Assembly: GCF_958431955.1 (NCBI RefSeq)
Contig: NZ_CAUASN010000045.1
Location: forward strand, 1-19,619
Source: an uncultured Adlercreutzia sp.
GTDB lineage: Bacteria > Actinomycetota > Coriobacteriia > Coriobacteriales > Eggerthellaceae
Direction: 5' to 3'
DNA: 19,619 nt
Part shown: positions 8,071 through 15,993 of the stretch, in pieces
Numbering within the stretch: position 1 is the first letter of the stretch
How the letters are laid out: every line of letters starts with the position of its first letter
Notes under the pieces: model-generated
What the model was told of the DNA's origin: nothing
Database searches by the model: none
Seen by the model: the letters and a program-made list of their open reading frames with translations, nothing else
Program-made: the position numbers and the translations under genes

Positions 8071-9564
8071 ATGACCACCTTCGCCGATCTCGGCCTGTCC
8101 GACTCCGCGCTGGCCGCCGTGGAGGCGCTCGGCTACACCGAGCCCACCCCCGTCCAGGAGCAGTCCATCCCCCTCGCCCTCGAGGGCCGCGATATGATCG
8201 CCGCCGCCAAGACGGGCACGGGCAAGACCGCCGCGTTCTCGCTGCCCTCCCTCGACCGCATCGAGCGCACGGATGCCAAGAAGAGCCCGGTGATGCTCGT
8301 CATCACCCCCACCCGCGAGCTGGCCATGCAGATCCAGGAGGTGTGCGGCACCATCGCGAAGCAGCGCGGGCTGCGCGTGGCCAACGTGGTGGGCGGCGTG
8401 AAGATCGAGCCGCAGATCGACCGGCTCGCCCGGGGCGTGGACGTGCTCATCGCCACGCCGGGCCGCCTCATCGACCTCATGAACCAGAAGGCGGTGAACC
8501 TCGGCGACGTGCAGATCCTCGTGCTGGACGAGGCCGACCGCATGCTCGACATGGGCTTTCTGCCGAGCGTGCGCCGCATCGTGGAGGCCACGCCCGCCAC
8601 GCGCCAGACGCTGCTGTTCTCGGCCACCATCGACAAGGGCGTGCTCGACCAGGTGGACGCCATGCTCGACGACCCGGCCATCGTGCAGATCGCCGCGAAG
8701 GGCGAGACGGCCGACACCGTGGAGCAGTACATCGCGCGGGTGCCCCACACCCTGAAGCCCGACCTTCTGGCCGCGCTGCTGAAGGAGCGGGGCCACCGCC
8801 GCGTCATCGTGTTCGCCCGCACGCGCCACCGCGCCGACGCGGCCTGCCGCAAGCTCAAGCGCGCCGGCTACCACGCCGAGGCCATCCACTCCGACCGCTC
8901 CCAGAACCAGCGCAAGCGCGCCCTGGACAACTTCGCCTCGGGCGAGACGGACATCCTCGTGGCCACCGACGTGCTCGCCCGCGGCATCGACGTGGACGAG
9001 GTGTCCTACGTGGTGAACTACGACGTGCCCACCCAAGCCGAGGACTACGTGCACCGCATCGGCCGCACGGGCCGCGCGGGCGCCGAGGGCTTCGCCGTCA
9101 CCTTCGTCTCCCCCGAGAACAAAGACGAGCTGGCGGCCATCGAGAAGCTCATCCGCCGCCCCATTCCCGAGATCGAGGTGGCCGGTTTCAACCTGGAGGA
9201 GGCCGCCGAGGCCGCGGCCGCCCGCGCCACCCGCGCCAACGCCAAGCACGACCCGGAGCTGGCCCAGGCCGCCCGCGAGCACTCGAAGAAGGAGAAGCGC
9301 CGCGCCAAGGAGAAGGAGCGCGCCGAGGAGAATGCCTCCGAGGCACGCCAGCGCGGCACCCGCAAGAAGCAGGGCGGCAAGAGCAGCGGGGCGCCCAAGA
9401 AGGCCGCGGGCACCGGTGCTGGGCGCGGCGGCTCCAAGGCCCAGGGCCGCGCCCAGGGAGCCAAGAACGCCTCTCCGCGCAAGGGCGGCTCCGACCTGCG
9501 CCCGGGCCGCGCCCACCGCGCCGCCGTGGCCGCCAAGCGCTCCGGCAAGGGGCGCCGCAGCTAG
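8071..9564 (+). CDS. DEAD-box ATP-dependent RNA helicase, RhlE-like
   Basis: The 497-aa protein carries the complete DEAD-box motif set: Q motif (TEPTPVQEQSIP, 23-34), Walker A AKTGTGKT (46-53), PTREL (80-84), GG, TPGR (129-132), DEAD (153-156), SAT (184-186), then in the second RecA domain VIVFARTR, ILVATDVLARGID and HRIGRTGR (328-335). The core ends near residue 375. The remaining 120 residues are a Lys/Arg/Ala/Gly-rich, probably disordered tail, as in many RhlE/CshA proteins, where it increases RNA binding. These helicases remodel RNA during ribosome assembly and mRNA decay in the cytoplasm. GAAAGGA at 8056-8062 is the ribosome-binding site. Precise subfamily is a judgement from the PIPEIEV linker and overall length. 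Confidence 0.95.
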   Translation: MTTFADLGLSDSALAAVEALGYTEPTPVQEQSIPLALEGRDMIAAAKTGTGKTAAFSLPSLDRIERTDAKKSPVMLVITPTRELAMQIQEVCGTIAKQRGLRVANVVGGVKIEPQIDRLARGVDVLIATPGRLIDLMNQKAVNLGDVQILVLDEADRMLDMGFLPSVRRIVEATPATRQTLLFSATIDKGVLDQVDAMLDDPAIVQIAAKGETADTVEQYIARVPHTLKPDLLAALLKERGHRRVIVFARTRHRADAACRKLKRAGYHAEAIHSDRSQNQRKRALDNFASGETDILVATDVLARGIDVDEVSYVVNYDVPTQAEDYVHRIGRTGRAGAEGFAVTFVSPENKDELAAIEKLIRRPIPEIEVAGFNLEEAAEAAAARATRANAKHDPELAQAAREHSKKEKRRAKEKERAEENASEARQRGTRKKQGGKSSGAPKKAAGTGAGRGGSKAQGRAQGAKNASPRKGGSDLRPGRAHRAAVAAKRSGKGRRS

Positions 9565-9639
9565 GGAGCCCGGCGTTCCCTCACCTGGCCAATTCCCTCC
9601 GCTTGCCCCATCTCCACGAACGTCACGGCGAAGTTCCGC

Positions 9640-9645
9640 TATCGT
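9640..9645 (+). promoter_or_regulatory. Possible -10 box (TATCGT) of the NifX-like gene
   Basis: TATCGT is preceded by CGC, the same context as the -10 candidates at 6536, 13065 (minus) and 16134. It would give a leader of about 24 nt that contains the GGAAGGG ribosome-binding site. No -35 box is visible, so the call is tentative. Confidence 0.3.
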
Positions 9646-9675
9646 GAGATCGTTACACGGGGAAGGGAACACTGG

Positions 9676-10083
9676 ATGAGAATCGCTGTTGCATGCGATG
9701 GCTTGAACGTGGCGGCCCAGGCGGCCGACTGCGCGAGCTACACCTGCTACTCGGTGAACCACGGCATCATATCGGGATGCTGCAACGTGCCCAACATGGG
9801 CATCACCATTTTCGAGAGCATCGACGTGCTGAGCCAGATGGATACCGACGTGCTCGTCGCCGGCTCGTTCGACGCCGACACCGCCGCAGCGCTGGAAGCG
9901 GCGGGCATCGAGGCGGCCGCGACGGCGCTCGCCTCCCCCAAGGAGGCCGCCGACGCCTACCTGCACGACACCCTCATGGGCGCGACGGATCTTGCGAACG
10001 CCTGCGCCTCGGGCGAGCCCCTCGACGAGCTGGACGATGCCTTCGCCCGCATCGAGTACAAGCTCGTCGCCCAGAGCGCCTGA
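9676..10083 (+). CDS. NifX/NifB-like (dinitrogenase iron-molybdenum cofactor biosynthesis fold) small protein
   Basis: The 135-aa protein begins MRIAVACDG and continues with alternating strands and helices (VLVAGSFDADTAAALEAAGIEA) like the RNase-H-like fold of PF02579 proteins (NifX, NafY, the NifB C-terminal domain and many stand-alone homologues), which bind metal-sulfur clusters. Five cysteines crowd the first 36 residues (C7, C19, C24, C35, C36), an attractive but unproven cluster-binding set. The usual glycine-rich MG loop is weak. The C-terminal 40 residues are acidic and helical. GGAAGGG nine nt before the ATG supports the start. No nif genes are nearby, so a role in nitrogen fixation is not implied. 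Family assignment is moderate. Confidence 0.66.
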   Translation: MRIAVACDGLNVAAQAADCASYTCYSVNHGIISGCCNVPNMGITIFESIDVLSQMDTDVLVAGSFDADTAAALEAAGIEAAATALASPKEAADAYLHDTLMGATDLANACASGEPLDELDDAFARIEYKLVAQSA

Positions 10084-10151
10084 GACGGTGCGCACCGGGG
10101 GTCCCGGGATGAGTCGCACGTTTTCCGCACCCGCCAGCACCTTCGAAGCCT

Positions 10152-10187
10152 AAAACGCAGAAGAGCCCCTCGTCGAGGGGCTCTTCT
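10152..10187 (-). terminator. Terminator of the infC-rpmI-rplT operon
   Basis: A perfect 12-bp stem (10159-10170 with 10176-10187) with a 5-nt loop lies 25 nt after the rplT stop. In the minus direction it is followed by GCGTTTT, a short U tract. No U tract follows in the plus direction, so it serves mainly the ribosomal operon, though the stem could also block transcripts from the NifX-like gene. Confidence 0.85.
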
Positions 10188-10212
10188 CGTAGATGCGCGA
10201 AAAAGGCGGCGC

Positions 10213-10569
10213 TTAGGCGACGGCCTTCTTGGCGATCTCGGCCAGGGCGGCGAACGCGGTGGCGTCGTTGACGGCCATGTCGGCGAGCACCTTGCGGTCG
10301 AGCACGACGCCGGCCTTCTTCAGGCCGTTCATGAACACCGAGTAGCTCATGCCGTTGATGCGGGCCGCGGCGTTGATGCGGGTGATCCACAAACGACGGA
10401 TCTCGCGCTTCTTGTTGCGGCGGTCGCGGTACATGTACTGGAGCGAGTGCTGCACCTGCTCCTTCGCGGCACGGTAGGAACGCGACTTCGCGCCATAGTA
10501 GCCCTTCGCGCGGTTGAGGACGGTACGACGCTTCTTGCGGGCATGAACGGAACGCTTTACACGAGGCAT
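10213..10569 (-). CDS. rplT: 50S ribosomal protein L20
   Basis: The 118-aa protein matches bL20 throughout, with a very basic N-terminal extension (PRVKRSVHARKKRR), the conserved GYYGAKSRSYRAAKEQV segment and the C-terminal globular part ending LAEIAKKAVA. It binds 23S rRNA early in large-subunit assembly. It is the last gene of infC-rpmI-rplT, 39 nt after rpmI. In E. coli and B. subtilis L20 represses this operon by binding its mRNA, and the leader terminator at 11402-11436 makes similar control plausible here. TAGGAGTG precedes the ATG. Confidence 0.98.
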   Translation of the reverse strand: MPRVKRSVHARKKRRTVLNRAKGYYGAKSRSYRAAKEQVQHSLQYMYRDRRNKKREIRRLWITRINAAARINGMSYSVFMNGLKKAGVVLDRKVLADMAVNDATAFAALAEIAKKAVA

Positions 10570-10608
10570 ATCTTAATCACTCCTAAGAATACAGAGAAAC
10601 GAGCGGAA

Positions 10609-10806
10609 CTAGCGGAGGCCGAGCTGGCGCTTGACGACCTTGGCATCGGCCGGGGAGACCTCGGTCTCGTGGCGGAAGTTGCGCTTGCGCTTCTGGCTCT
10701 TCTTGGTGAGGATGTGGCTCTTGTAGGCCTTGGCGCGCATGAGCTTGCCGGAACCGGTCACGCGGACGCGCTTGGCGGTGCCGCGGTGGGTCTTCATCTT
10801 GGGCAT
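10609..10806 (-). CDS. rpmI: 50S ribosomal protein L35
   Basis: This 65-aa, highly basic protein has the bL35 hallmarks MPKMKTHRGTAKR, the SHILTKKSQKRKR segment and the end VKRQLGL. It is a structural part of the 50S subunit. Its ATG overlaps the infC stop codon by one base (TAATG), so its translation is probably coupled to that of infC. Length is normal for the family. Confidence 0.98.
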   Translation of the reverse strand: MPKMKTHRGTAKRVRVTGSGKLMRAKAYKSHILTKKSQKRKRNFRHETEVSPADAKVVKRQLGLR

Positions 10807-11369
10807 TAGTTGTCCTTTCCTTCGTCAGTCTTGGCTTCCTTTTTCTTCTTGGCCGTTGCAGGCAGGGGGGCGATGAGCATGTGCATGTTGCGGCCCTCCA
10901 TCTTCGGCTGGTTCTCGATGACGGCCACATCCTTCAGGTCGTCGGCCAACCGCTCCAGGATGGAGAGACCCTGCTCGGGATGAGCCATCTCGCGACCGCG
11001 GAACATGATGGTGATCTTCACCTTGTTGCCGGCGTCGAGGAAGCGTAGCACGTGCTTCTTCTTGGTGGTGTAGTCCCCCACGTCGATCTTCGGGCGGAAC
11101 TTCATCTCCTTGACTTCGATCTTGTTCTGGTTTTTGCGCGCCTGCTTGGCCTTGATGGCCTGGTCGTACTTGAACTTCCCGTAGTCCATGATGCGGCATA
11201 CGGGCGGATCGGCGTTCGGAGCGATCTCCACCAGGTCGAGATCCATGTCGTCGGCGATTCGCTGGGCCTGGGCGGTGGGGTACACGCCCATCTGGTTCCC
11301 GTCGAAGTCGATCAGACGGCACTCGCGCGTGGTGATCTCGTCGTTGAGCCGCGGCTCTTGAGCAGCTAT
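10806..11369 (-). CDS. infC: Translation initiation factor IF-3 (ATA start codon)
   Basis: The 187-aa protein has both IF-3 domains: an N-terminal part with RLNDEI, VCRIMDYGKFKY and a Lys-rich linker helix, then the C-terminal domain (KEMKFRPKIDVGDYTTK, VKITIMFRGREM). It keeps 50S subunits off the 30S and checks the initiator codon. The only start with a properly spaced ribosome-binding site is ATA at 11369, seven nt after AAGGAGGT (11377-11384). The upstream in-frame GTG at 11378 overlaps that site and cannot be the start. Non-standard starts are the rule for infC in many bacteria (AUU in E. coli), because IF-3 discriminates against them and so represses itself. The Lys-rich C-terminal tail (KKKKEAKTDEGKDN) is unremarkable. 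Confidence 0.95.
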   Translation of the reverse strand: MAAQEPRLNDEITTRECRLIDFDGNQMGVYPTAQAQRIADDMDLDLVEIAPNADPPVCRIMDYGKFKYDQAIKAKQARKNQNKIEVKEMKFRPKIDVGDYTTKKKHVLRFLDAGNKVKITIMFRGREMAHPEQGLSILERLADDLKDVAVIENQPKMEGRNMHMLIAPLPATAKKKKEAKTDEGKDN

Positions 11370-11401
11370 CGCGCTCACCTCCTTCTCGTGTTCTCACACA
11401 T

Positions 11402-11436
11402 AAAAACCCGCCGGGCCTCATCGGGCGCGGCGGGTT
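11402..11436 (-). terminator. Leader terminator (attenuator) of infC-rpmI-rplT
   Basis: A 9-bp stem (11405-11413 with 11428-11436) lies inside the infC leader and is followed in the minus direction by five T residues. It stands between the promoter (11532-11560) and the infC ribosome-binding site (11377-11384), so it can stop transcription before the operon. In B. subtilis the equivalent leader is controlled by L20. I did not find a clear antiterminator partner by eye. Confidence 0.8.
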
Positions 11437-11531
11437 CGCACAGCAAAAGCAATCTGCGGAAGACCCATCAGCAGCCCGTAAGGCGCCGAACCAGGTGGAG
11501 GGAAAACCCTCGCTTGATTAACAGCTTGCCT

Positions 11532-11560
11532 ATGATAACCCTTTTGCAGGACCAGGGCAA
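11532..11560 (-). promoter_or_regulatory. Promoter of the infC-rpmI-rplT operon
   Basis: Minus-strand -35 TTGCCC (11555-11560, four of six), a 17-nt spacer and -10 TATCAT (11532-11537, five of six). The expected start near 11525 gives a leader of about 155 nt to the ATA start codon, enough for the attenuator and upstream structure. Confidence 0.75.
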
Positions 11561-11593
11561 GAAAAATTTCCCGATTCGCCCAAGGAATTCAGC

Positions 11594-11623
11594 GAGACTC
11601 CGACAGGTGCCTGCCGGAGCCTC
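11594..11623 (-). terminator. Hairpin terminator after the 315-aa membrane protein gene
   Basis: The minus-strand RNA folds into a 14-bp stem with a 2-nt apex; in practice the inner pair opens. Two positions pair as G-U only on the minus strand and would be A/C mismatches on the plus strand, which supports minus-strand transcription. It lies 41 nt after the stop codon at 11664 and before the infC promoter. No U tract follows, so Rho may assist. Confidence 0.55.
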
Positions 11624-11663
11624 AGCGTCGGCGCTCCCGTTGTCGCATCGGCAGCGACGGGAC

Positions 11664-12611
11664 CTACGAGTTCACGTAAACGAAGATGGTGCGAACGGTG
11701 TCGGCCAGATTACCCGAGGCGTTGGCCATGGAGTAGTCGTAGGACAGCACCGCCGACCAGGTGTGGGGCGCGCCGTCCACCTCCGCCTCGCCGGAGAACG
11801 AGCAGTACTCCTTCGCGACCGTCTTGCCGTCGGCGTCGTAGGTGGTGTAGGTGGTGGAGTCCTCGGGAAGCTCCACGGCGGCCGGATCCACGTTCACGCC
11901 GGCTTCGGCGAGGGTCTTCTCGATGATGTTCTCCTTGCGCACCGCATCGGCGAAGCTGATGGAGCCGTAGCCGAGAGCCGAGGTGGAGGCCGAGTAGCCG
12001 GCCTGGATGATGGTGCCCTCCTCGTTCAGGCCCAGGTACACCGTGGGCGTGCCCGTGCGGCTGTCGGCCGGCTCGGCGGTGAGCGCCACGCGGGCCTCGA
12101 CCTTGATGGGATTGCCCTCCTCGTTCACCTCGCGGGTGCTGGACACCTGGGCGCCGTGCTGGAGCGCGGATACGGCCTCGTCCTGGGTGAGGCCGAGCAG
12201 ATTGGCCAGATCGGGCACCGTGGTGACCTTCGCGGTGGCGGTGGAAGCGTCCTGGGCGTTGTCGGCCTTGATCTCCTCGGTCTGCTGCTCGGCGGTGAGC
12301 GCCTGCTGCACAGCGAGCGAGTTGCCCTCCTTGAACAGCTGCACCCCGAAGTAGACCAGGGCCGCCACCACGAGGAACAGAAGGATGATGGCCACGATGA
12401 GGATACGGCGCATGCGGCGCGACTTGCGCATGTACTCGGGGATGTCGGCCTTCGAGGCGGCCGTGTCCAGCTGCTCGCTGGGACGCGCGTGGCGCCCGAC
12501 GCCCTTGGCGCCCTTCGGCTTCGACTTGGGCTTGGCGGGGGCGGCAGGCTTCACGGGCGCGCCCGGCGCCTGGGGGCGTTCGGTGGGATCGGGAGTGGGT
12601 TGCTTCGCCAT
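11664..12611 (-). CDS. Single-span membrane protein with extracytoplasmic domain, function unknown
   Basis: The 315-aa protein has a Pro/Lys/Ala-rich cytoplasmic N-terminus (1-65), one membrane helix at about 69-92 (preceded by RKSRRMRR, so N-in) and an outside domain of about 220 residues. The segment VPDLANLLGLTQDEAVSALQ (132-151) resembles the start of a PASTA-like repeat, but the rest does not follow that pattern. The C-terminal part is beta-rich (TYTTYDADGKTVAKEYCSF, HTWSAVLSYDYS). I do not recognise a named family. The ATG at 12611 is chosen because AAGGAA precedes it closely; the frame stays open to 12827, but that upstream part overlaps the neighbouring gene and reads as shadow sequence. 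It follows the 127-aa membrane protein gene by 43 nt in the same direction, so the two may be co-transcribed. Confidence 0.82.
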   Translation of the reverse strand: MAKQPTPDPTERPQAPGAPVKPAAPAKPKSKPKGAKGVGRHARPSEQLDTAASKADIPEYMRKSRRMRRILIVAIILLFLVVAALVYFGVQLFKEGNSLAVQQALTAEQQTEEIKADNAQDASTATAKVTTVPDLANLLGLTQDEAVSALQHGAQVSSTREVNEEGNPIKVEARVALTAEPADSRTGTPTVYLGLNEEGTIIQAGYSASTSALGYGSISFADAVRKENIIEKTLAEAGVNVDPAAVELPEDSTTYTTYDADGKTVAKEYCSFSGEAEVDGAPHTWSAVLSYDYSMANASGNLADTVRTIFVYVNS

Positions 12612-12654
12612 GGGGTTCCTTCTTGTTCGTTGATACTGCGTTTGGGCGATGGGC

Positions 12655-13038
12655 CTAGCGTGCGAAAAGGTACCAGGCCACGAAGGCGATGATGCCGAGG
12701 AGCGCCACGACGATGACCGCCTTCTGGGTGTTCGACATGGAAGAGCCCTCGATGTCGGCCAGCGTGGTCTCGCGGTAGCCGTCGTCCCGGGCGGCGCGGC
12801 TTTGGGGCGTCTCCGGCTCCGGGGCATCGGCCGGCTCGTCGGCCGCCGCGGCCTCGGACTCTGGCGCGGCCTCAGACGCGGGCTCGGCCTCGGGCTCGTC
12901 GGCCGCCTCCCCCGCCTCCTCGGCCGGCTGCGCGGCGTCGGGCTCGGGGGCCGCCTCGGCTATGCCCGCCTGGATGACCACATCGTCGTCATCGTCGGCG
13001 CAAACCGTGATATGGGAGAATCCCGTCGTATCGGCCAT
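12655..13038 (-). CDS. Small acidic tail-anchored membrane protein, function unknown
   Basis: The 127-aa protein has a strongly acidic, Ala/Glu/Pro-rich N-terminal 80 residues, with DDDDD at 15-19, a short conserved-looking link (DDGYRETTLADIEGSS) and one C-terminal membrane helix at about 107-124 ending in LFAR. No signal peptide is seen, so the acidic part should face the cytoplasm with the C-terminus in the membrane. AAAGGA lies about 8 nt before the ATG. It starts 27 nt after the peptidase gene, and a TATAAT at 13065-13070 overlaps the peptidase stop codon, so it may have its own promoter. The basic N-terminus of the downstream 315-aa membrane protein contrasts with this acidic one, which invites, but does not prove, pairing. 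Confidence 0.8.
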   Translation of the reverse strand: MADTTGFSHITVCADDDDDVVIQAGIAEAAPEPDAAQPAEEAGEAADEPEAEPASEAAPESEAAAADEPADAPEPETPQSRAARDDGYRETTLADIEGSSMSNTQKAVIVVALLGIIAFVAWYLFAR

Positions 13039-13064
13039 GACCGTCCTTTCCGTGTAACGGGGAA

Positions 13065-13070
13065 ATTATA
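13065..13070 (-). promoter_or_regulatory. Candidate -10 box (TATAAT) for the 127-aa membrane protein gene
   Basis: A perfect TATAAT in the minus direction lies 26 nt before the ATG at 13038 and overlaps the stop codon of the upstream peptidase gene. It is preceded by CGC, as in other -10 candidates in this window. No -35 box is visible at the usual distance. Confidence 0.42.
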
Positions 13071-15993
13071 GCGGATCGCCCTCATGGCTGAGTAGGTCGA
13101 TCACGGTAAGTTCACCGCGAGCGGCCCCGATGACCTCGCCATTGCCGAACACGCAGGTGCAGCCGGCGCCGGCCACGGCATCCACGGCCGGCCCGAGGGC
13201 GCGCACCTCATCCACCGTGGCCGCGACCACCTCGTCGCGCACCCGGGCGCGCTCGTCCAGGCCGTAGCCGGCGAAGTGCATGCCATCCTGGCGGCGGATG
13301 AGCTCGCGGGCCTTCGCCGGCGCATCCATCGAGGCCGCCGCCGACACCACGTAGCCGTCCATCTCGGCCTCGGTGGGGTCGAACGCGCCGGCGAGCCAGG
13401 AACCGGCCTCGGCAAAGCGCGCGCAGGTCTCGTCGATGCGCGGGTCGCGGTAGGAGTAGAAGCGGCACGCCCCGGCGCGGGTGGTCTGGAAGCCGGCCCC
13501 GTAGGCGCCGCCCTTCACGCGCACCTCGCCCCAGAGGTAGTCGTAGGACAGGATGCGGGCGGCCAGAAGCCACACCCCCGAGTAGGGCAGCCCGAGCCGG
13601 CGGCGGTCCCAGGCCATGGCCGTGTAGGTGACGTCGGTGGGCACGACAAAAGCCTCCCGTCGGCACACGGGCTCGGGCACCACGAGGGCGGCAGCCGCCG
13701 CGGGGCCCGCAAGCGGCTCGAGGGCCGCCTCGTAGCGGGCGAGATCCTCGTCGGAGCCGGTGAACGACAGCGTGCAGGAGGCGTCGACGAACAGGCGGCG
13801 CGCCAGCGCCTCCAACGTGGCGGCGAGATCCCCGGCGCGCTCGTCGAAGTGCTCCAGGAGGTCCTTCAGGAAGCGATAGTAGTCAACGCCCCCGAGCGAC
13901 TCGCGCACCACGCCGGCCGGCAGGCAGTAGGACGAGGCGCGGGCCATGGCGAAGCTGTGGCCGTTGGCGGCGAAGGACTGCTCGAGGCCGATGCGCTGCT
14001 GCCCCAATATGTCGCGGATGCGGTCGATGTCGGAGAAGTCGGTCTCGGCGAGCACCTCGCGGGCCAGCTCGGCCATCCACTCCACGTTCTCGGACAGCGC
14101 CGAGGCGCCGACCACGAGCACAGGCCGCAGGGCCTCCGGGTCGTCGGTGGCCTCGTGCACCTCGGCGAAGAAGCGCAGCGATCCCAGACGGCCCTGGACG
14201 AGGGTGTCCAGCTCGGCGGCGGTGTGCCGGGCCGTGTCCAGGCGCCCGAGCACCCCGGCGAGCACCGTCACGTAGGGCAGCTCCTCGAAGGAGACGCCGT
14301 CTAGGTCGAAGTAGCGGTAGGCGTACGCGATGCCGTGGGTGGGCACCTGGTGGCGGATGCAGGCCATCCCGGCCGCCTCGCCCACCTCCCAAGGCGCCTC
14401 TGCCGGGGCCGGCCCGATGTCGGCACGGGTGAGCTGGGGCAGCTTCGCCACATCCTCCGGGTCGTCGGGAGCCTCCTGGGCGGCGCGCAGGGCGGCCACG
14501 TCCGCCTCGATCTTCTCCACGGCCTCAGGCCCCAGGGCCGCGGCCGACCGGCGCGCCTCAGCCTCCTCCGCGTCCAGGTCCGAGCCGCCCTCGGGCACCA
14601 CCTCCACGGCCGCCCGGTGGCCGTTCTCCAACAGCAGCTCGCGCAGCAGATCCTCGAAGTAGCCCTCCTCCACCTTCGGGCGCAGGGCGGAGAACACCTC
14701 GCCGAGCCGCACGTAGGCGGTGGGGTCGTCGTCGGCGTACAGCCAGCTGTTCATGGCCGACATGGCGAGCACCACCCCGTCGGGATAACCGAAGTTGCGC
14801 TCGCGGAACACGAACTCGGCATGGGAGAGCGCCGCCCGCACGAGCTCGCGGTCAAGACCGCCCGCGGCCAGGCGCGCCCCCTCGTCGGCCACGATCTTCC
14901 GCAGGCGCGCGAGCGCGCCCGGGCGCGCGCCGCGCAGCGACACCATGGCGAAGGGCTGGGCCACGGCGTCCACCACGTACCCGCTCGCGTCGTCGGCGAT
15001 GCCCGCGTCCAGAAGCGCCCGCTTCAGGGGTGCCTCGTTGGAGCCCATGATGGCGTCCATGAGGATGTCGGCGGCCACCACCCGCTCGCGATCGGCCGCG
15101 GGGCCGGCCACGAACCCCACGGCGGCGCAGGCGTTCTCGGGGGCCGTGCGCATGGGCACCGCGAGCGGCTCGGGCGCCACGGGGGCCTGCGAGCCGAGCG
15201 GGTTCGGCGTGAGGGCCCCGCGCTCCTCGGCGGCGAGCGGCGTCAGGTAGCCCTCGTCGATGAACCCGAGGAAGCGGTCCAGATCCAGGTTCCCGTACAG
15301 CACGATGTAGCTGTTGTCGGGGCGGTAGTGGCGGCGGTGGTTGTCCAGGAAGCCCTCGTAGGTGAGGGTGGGGATGGCCGCGGGCGTGCCGCCCGACTCG
15401 AAGCGGTAGGTGGTATCGGGGAACAGCGCCGCCGAGAGCGCGTCGAAGAGCACCGAGTCCGGGTCGGACAGCGCGCCCTTCATCTCGTTGTACACCACGC
15501 CGTTGTAGACGAGCGCGCGATCATCGCCCTCCCCTTCCAGCTCCCAGTGCCAGCCCTCCTGCTCGAAGATGGCGCGCCGACGGTAGATGTCGGGATGGAA
15601 CACCGCGTCCAGATACACGTCCATGAGGTTCAAAAGGTCGCGCTCGTTGGTGGAGGCCACCGGGTACATGGTCTTGTCCGGGAAGGTCATGGCGTTGAGG
15701 AACGTCTGCATGGAGGTCTTCAGCAGGTTGACGAAGGGCTCCTTCACGGGGAACTTCTCGGAGCCGCACAGCACCGAGTGCTCCAGGATGTGGAAGACGC
15801 CCGTGTCGTCGGCGGCCGGCGTCTTGAAGGTGATGGAGAACGCCTTGTTCGCGTCGTCGTTCTCCAGGTACAGCAGCCGCGCGCCGGAGGTAGTGTGAAC
15901 CATCACGTGGGCCGTGCCCTCGATGTCGGGCAGCTCCCGCGAGCCTGAAAGTTCAAAGCCGTGGGCCGCGGCGATCGCGCTCACATCAGTCAT
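13066..15993 (-). CDS. PreP-like M16C zinc metallopeptidase (insulinase/pitrilysin superfamily)
   Basis: The 975-aa protein has the size and layout of the presequence-protease (PreP/Cym1/Hyp) group: two M16 halves joined by a helical linker. The inverted zinc motif HILEH gives H68, E71 and H72, and the third zinc ligand is E170 in the conserved YNEMKGA segment. Other family marks are the HSVLCGSEKFPVKEPF run after the zinc site and the MTFPDKTMYPVAS segment. These enzymes close around unfolded peptides and cut them in an enclosed chamber. With no signal peptide it should act in the cytoplasm on peptides left from proteolysis. Start 15993 is chosen because AAGGGG lies 7 nt upstream; the frame stays open to 16086 without another good site. 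A weak TAGAAT -10 candidate lies at 16055-16060. It is transcribed divergently from the suf genes. Confidence 0.95.
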   Translation of the reverse strand: MTDVSAIAAAHGFELSGSRELPDIEGTAHVMVHTTSGARLLYLENDDANKAFSITFKTPAADDTGVFHILEHSVLCGSEKFPVKEPFVNLLKTSMQTFLNAMTFPDKTMYPVASTNERDLLNLMDVYLDAVFHPDIYRRRAIFEQEGWHWELEGEGDDRALVYNGVVYNEMKGALSDPDSVLFDALSAALFPDTTYRFESGGTPAAIPTLTYEGFLDNHRRHYRPDNSYIVLYGNLDLDRFLGFIDEGYLTPLAAEERGALTPNPLGSQAPVAPEPLAVPMRTAPENACAAVGFVAGPAADRERVVAADILMDAIMGSNEAPLKRALLDAGIADDASGYVVDAVAQPFAMVSLRGARPGALARLRKIVADEGARLAAGGLDRELVRAALSHAEFVFRERNFGYPDGVVLAMSAMNSWLYADDDPTAYVRLGEVFSALRPKVEEGYFEDLLRELLLENGHRAAVEVVPEGGSDLDAEEAEARRSAAALGPEAVEKIEADVAALRAAQEAPDDPEDVAKLPQLTRADIGPAPAEAPWEVGEAAGMACIRHQVPTHGIAYAYRYFDLDGVSFEELPYVTVLAGVLGRLDTARHTAAELDTLVQGRLGSLRFFAEVHEATDDPEALRPVLVVGASALSENVEWMAELAREVLAETDFSDIDRIRDILGQQRIGLEQSFAANGHSFAMARASSYCLPAGVVRESLGGVDYYRFLKDLLEHFDERAGDLAATLEALARRLFVDASCTLSFTGSDEDLARYEAALEPLAGPAAAAALVVPEPVCRREAFVVPTDVTYTAMAWDRRRLGLPYSGVWLLAARILSYDYLWGEVRVKGGAYGAGFQTTRAGACRFYSYRDPRIDETCARFAEAGSWLAGAFDPTEAEMDGYVVSAAASMDAPAKARELIRRQDGMHFAGYGLDERARVRDEVVAATVDEVRALGPAVDAVAGAGCTCVFGNGEVIGAARGELTVIDLLSHEGDPL

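Noticed and set aside
7921..10140. 739-codon open frame on the minus strand
   Set aside because: It is antisense to the helicase and NifX-like genes, is rich in Gly/Ala/Arg/His as GC-driven shadow frames are, and has no domain motifs.
11376..11378. GTG as start codon of infC
   Set aside because: It lies within the Shine-Dalgarno sequence AAGGAGGT itself, so it cannot be the codon positioned by that site.
12612..12827. N-terminal extension of the 315-aa membrane protein to 12827
   Set aside because: It overlaps the 127-aa gene in another frame, is Arg/Pro/Ser-rich shadow sequence, and ATG 12611 has a well-placed ribosome-binding site.
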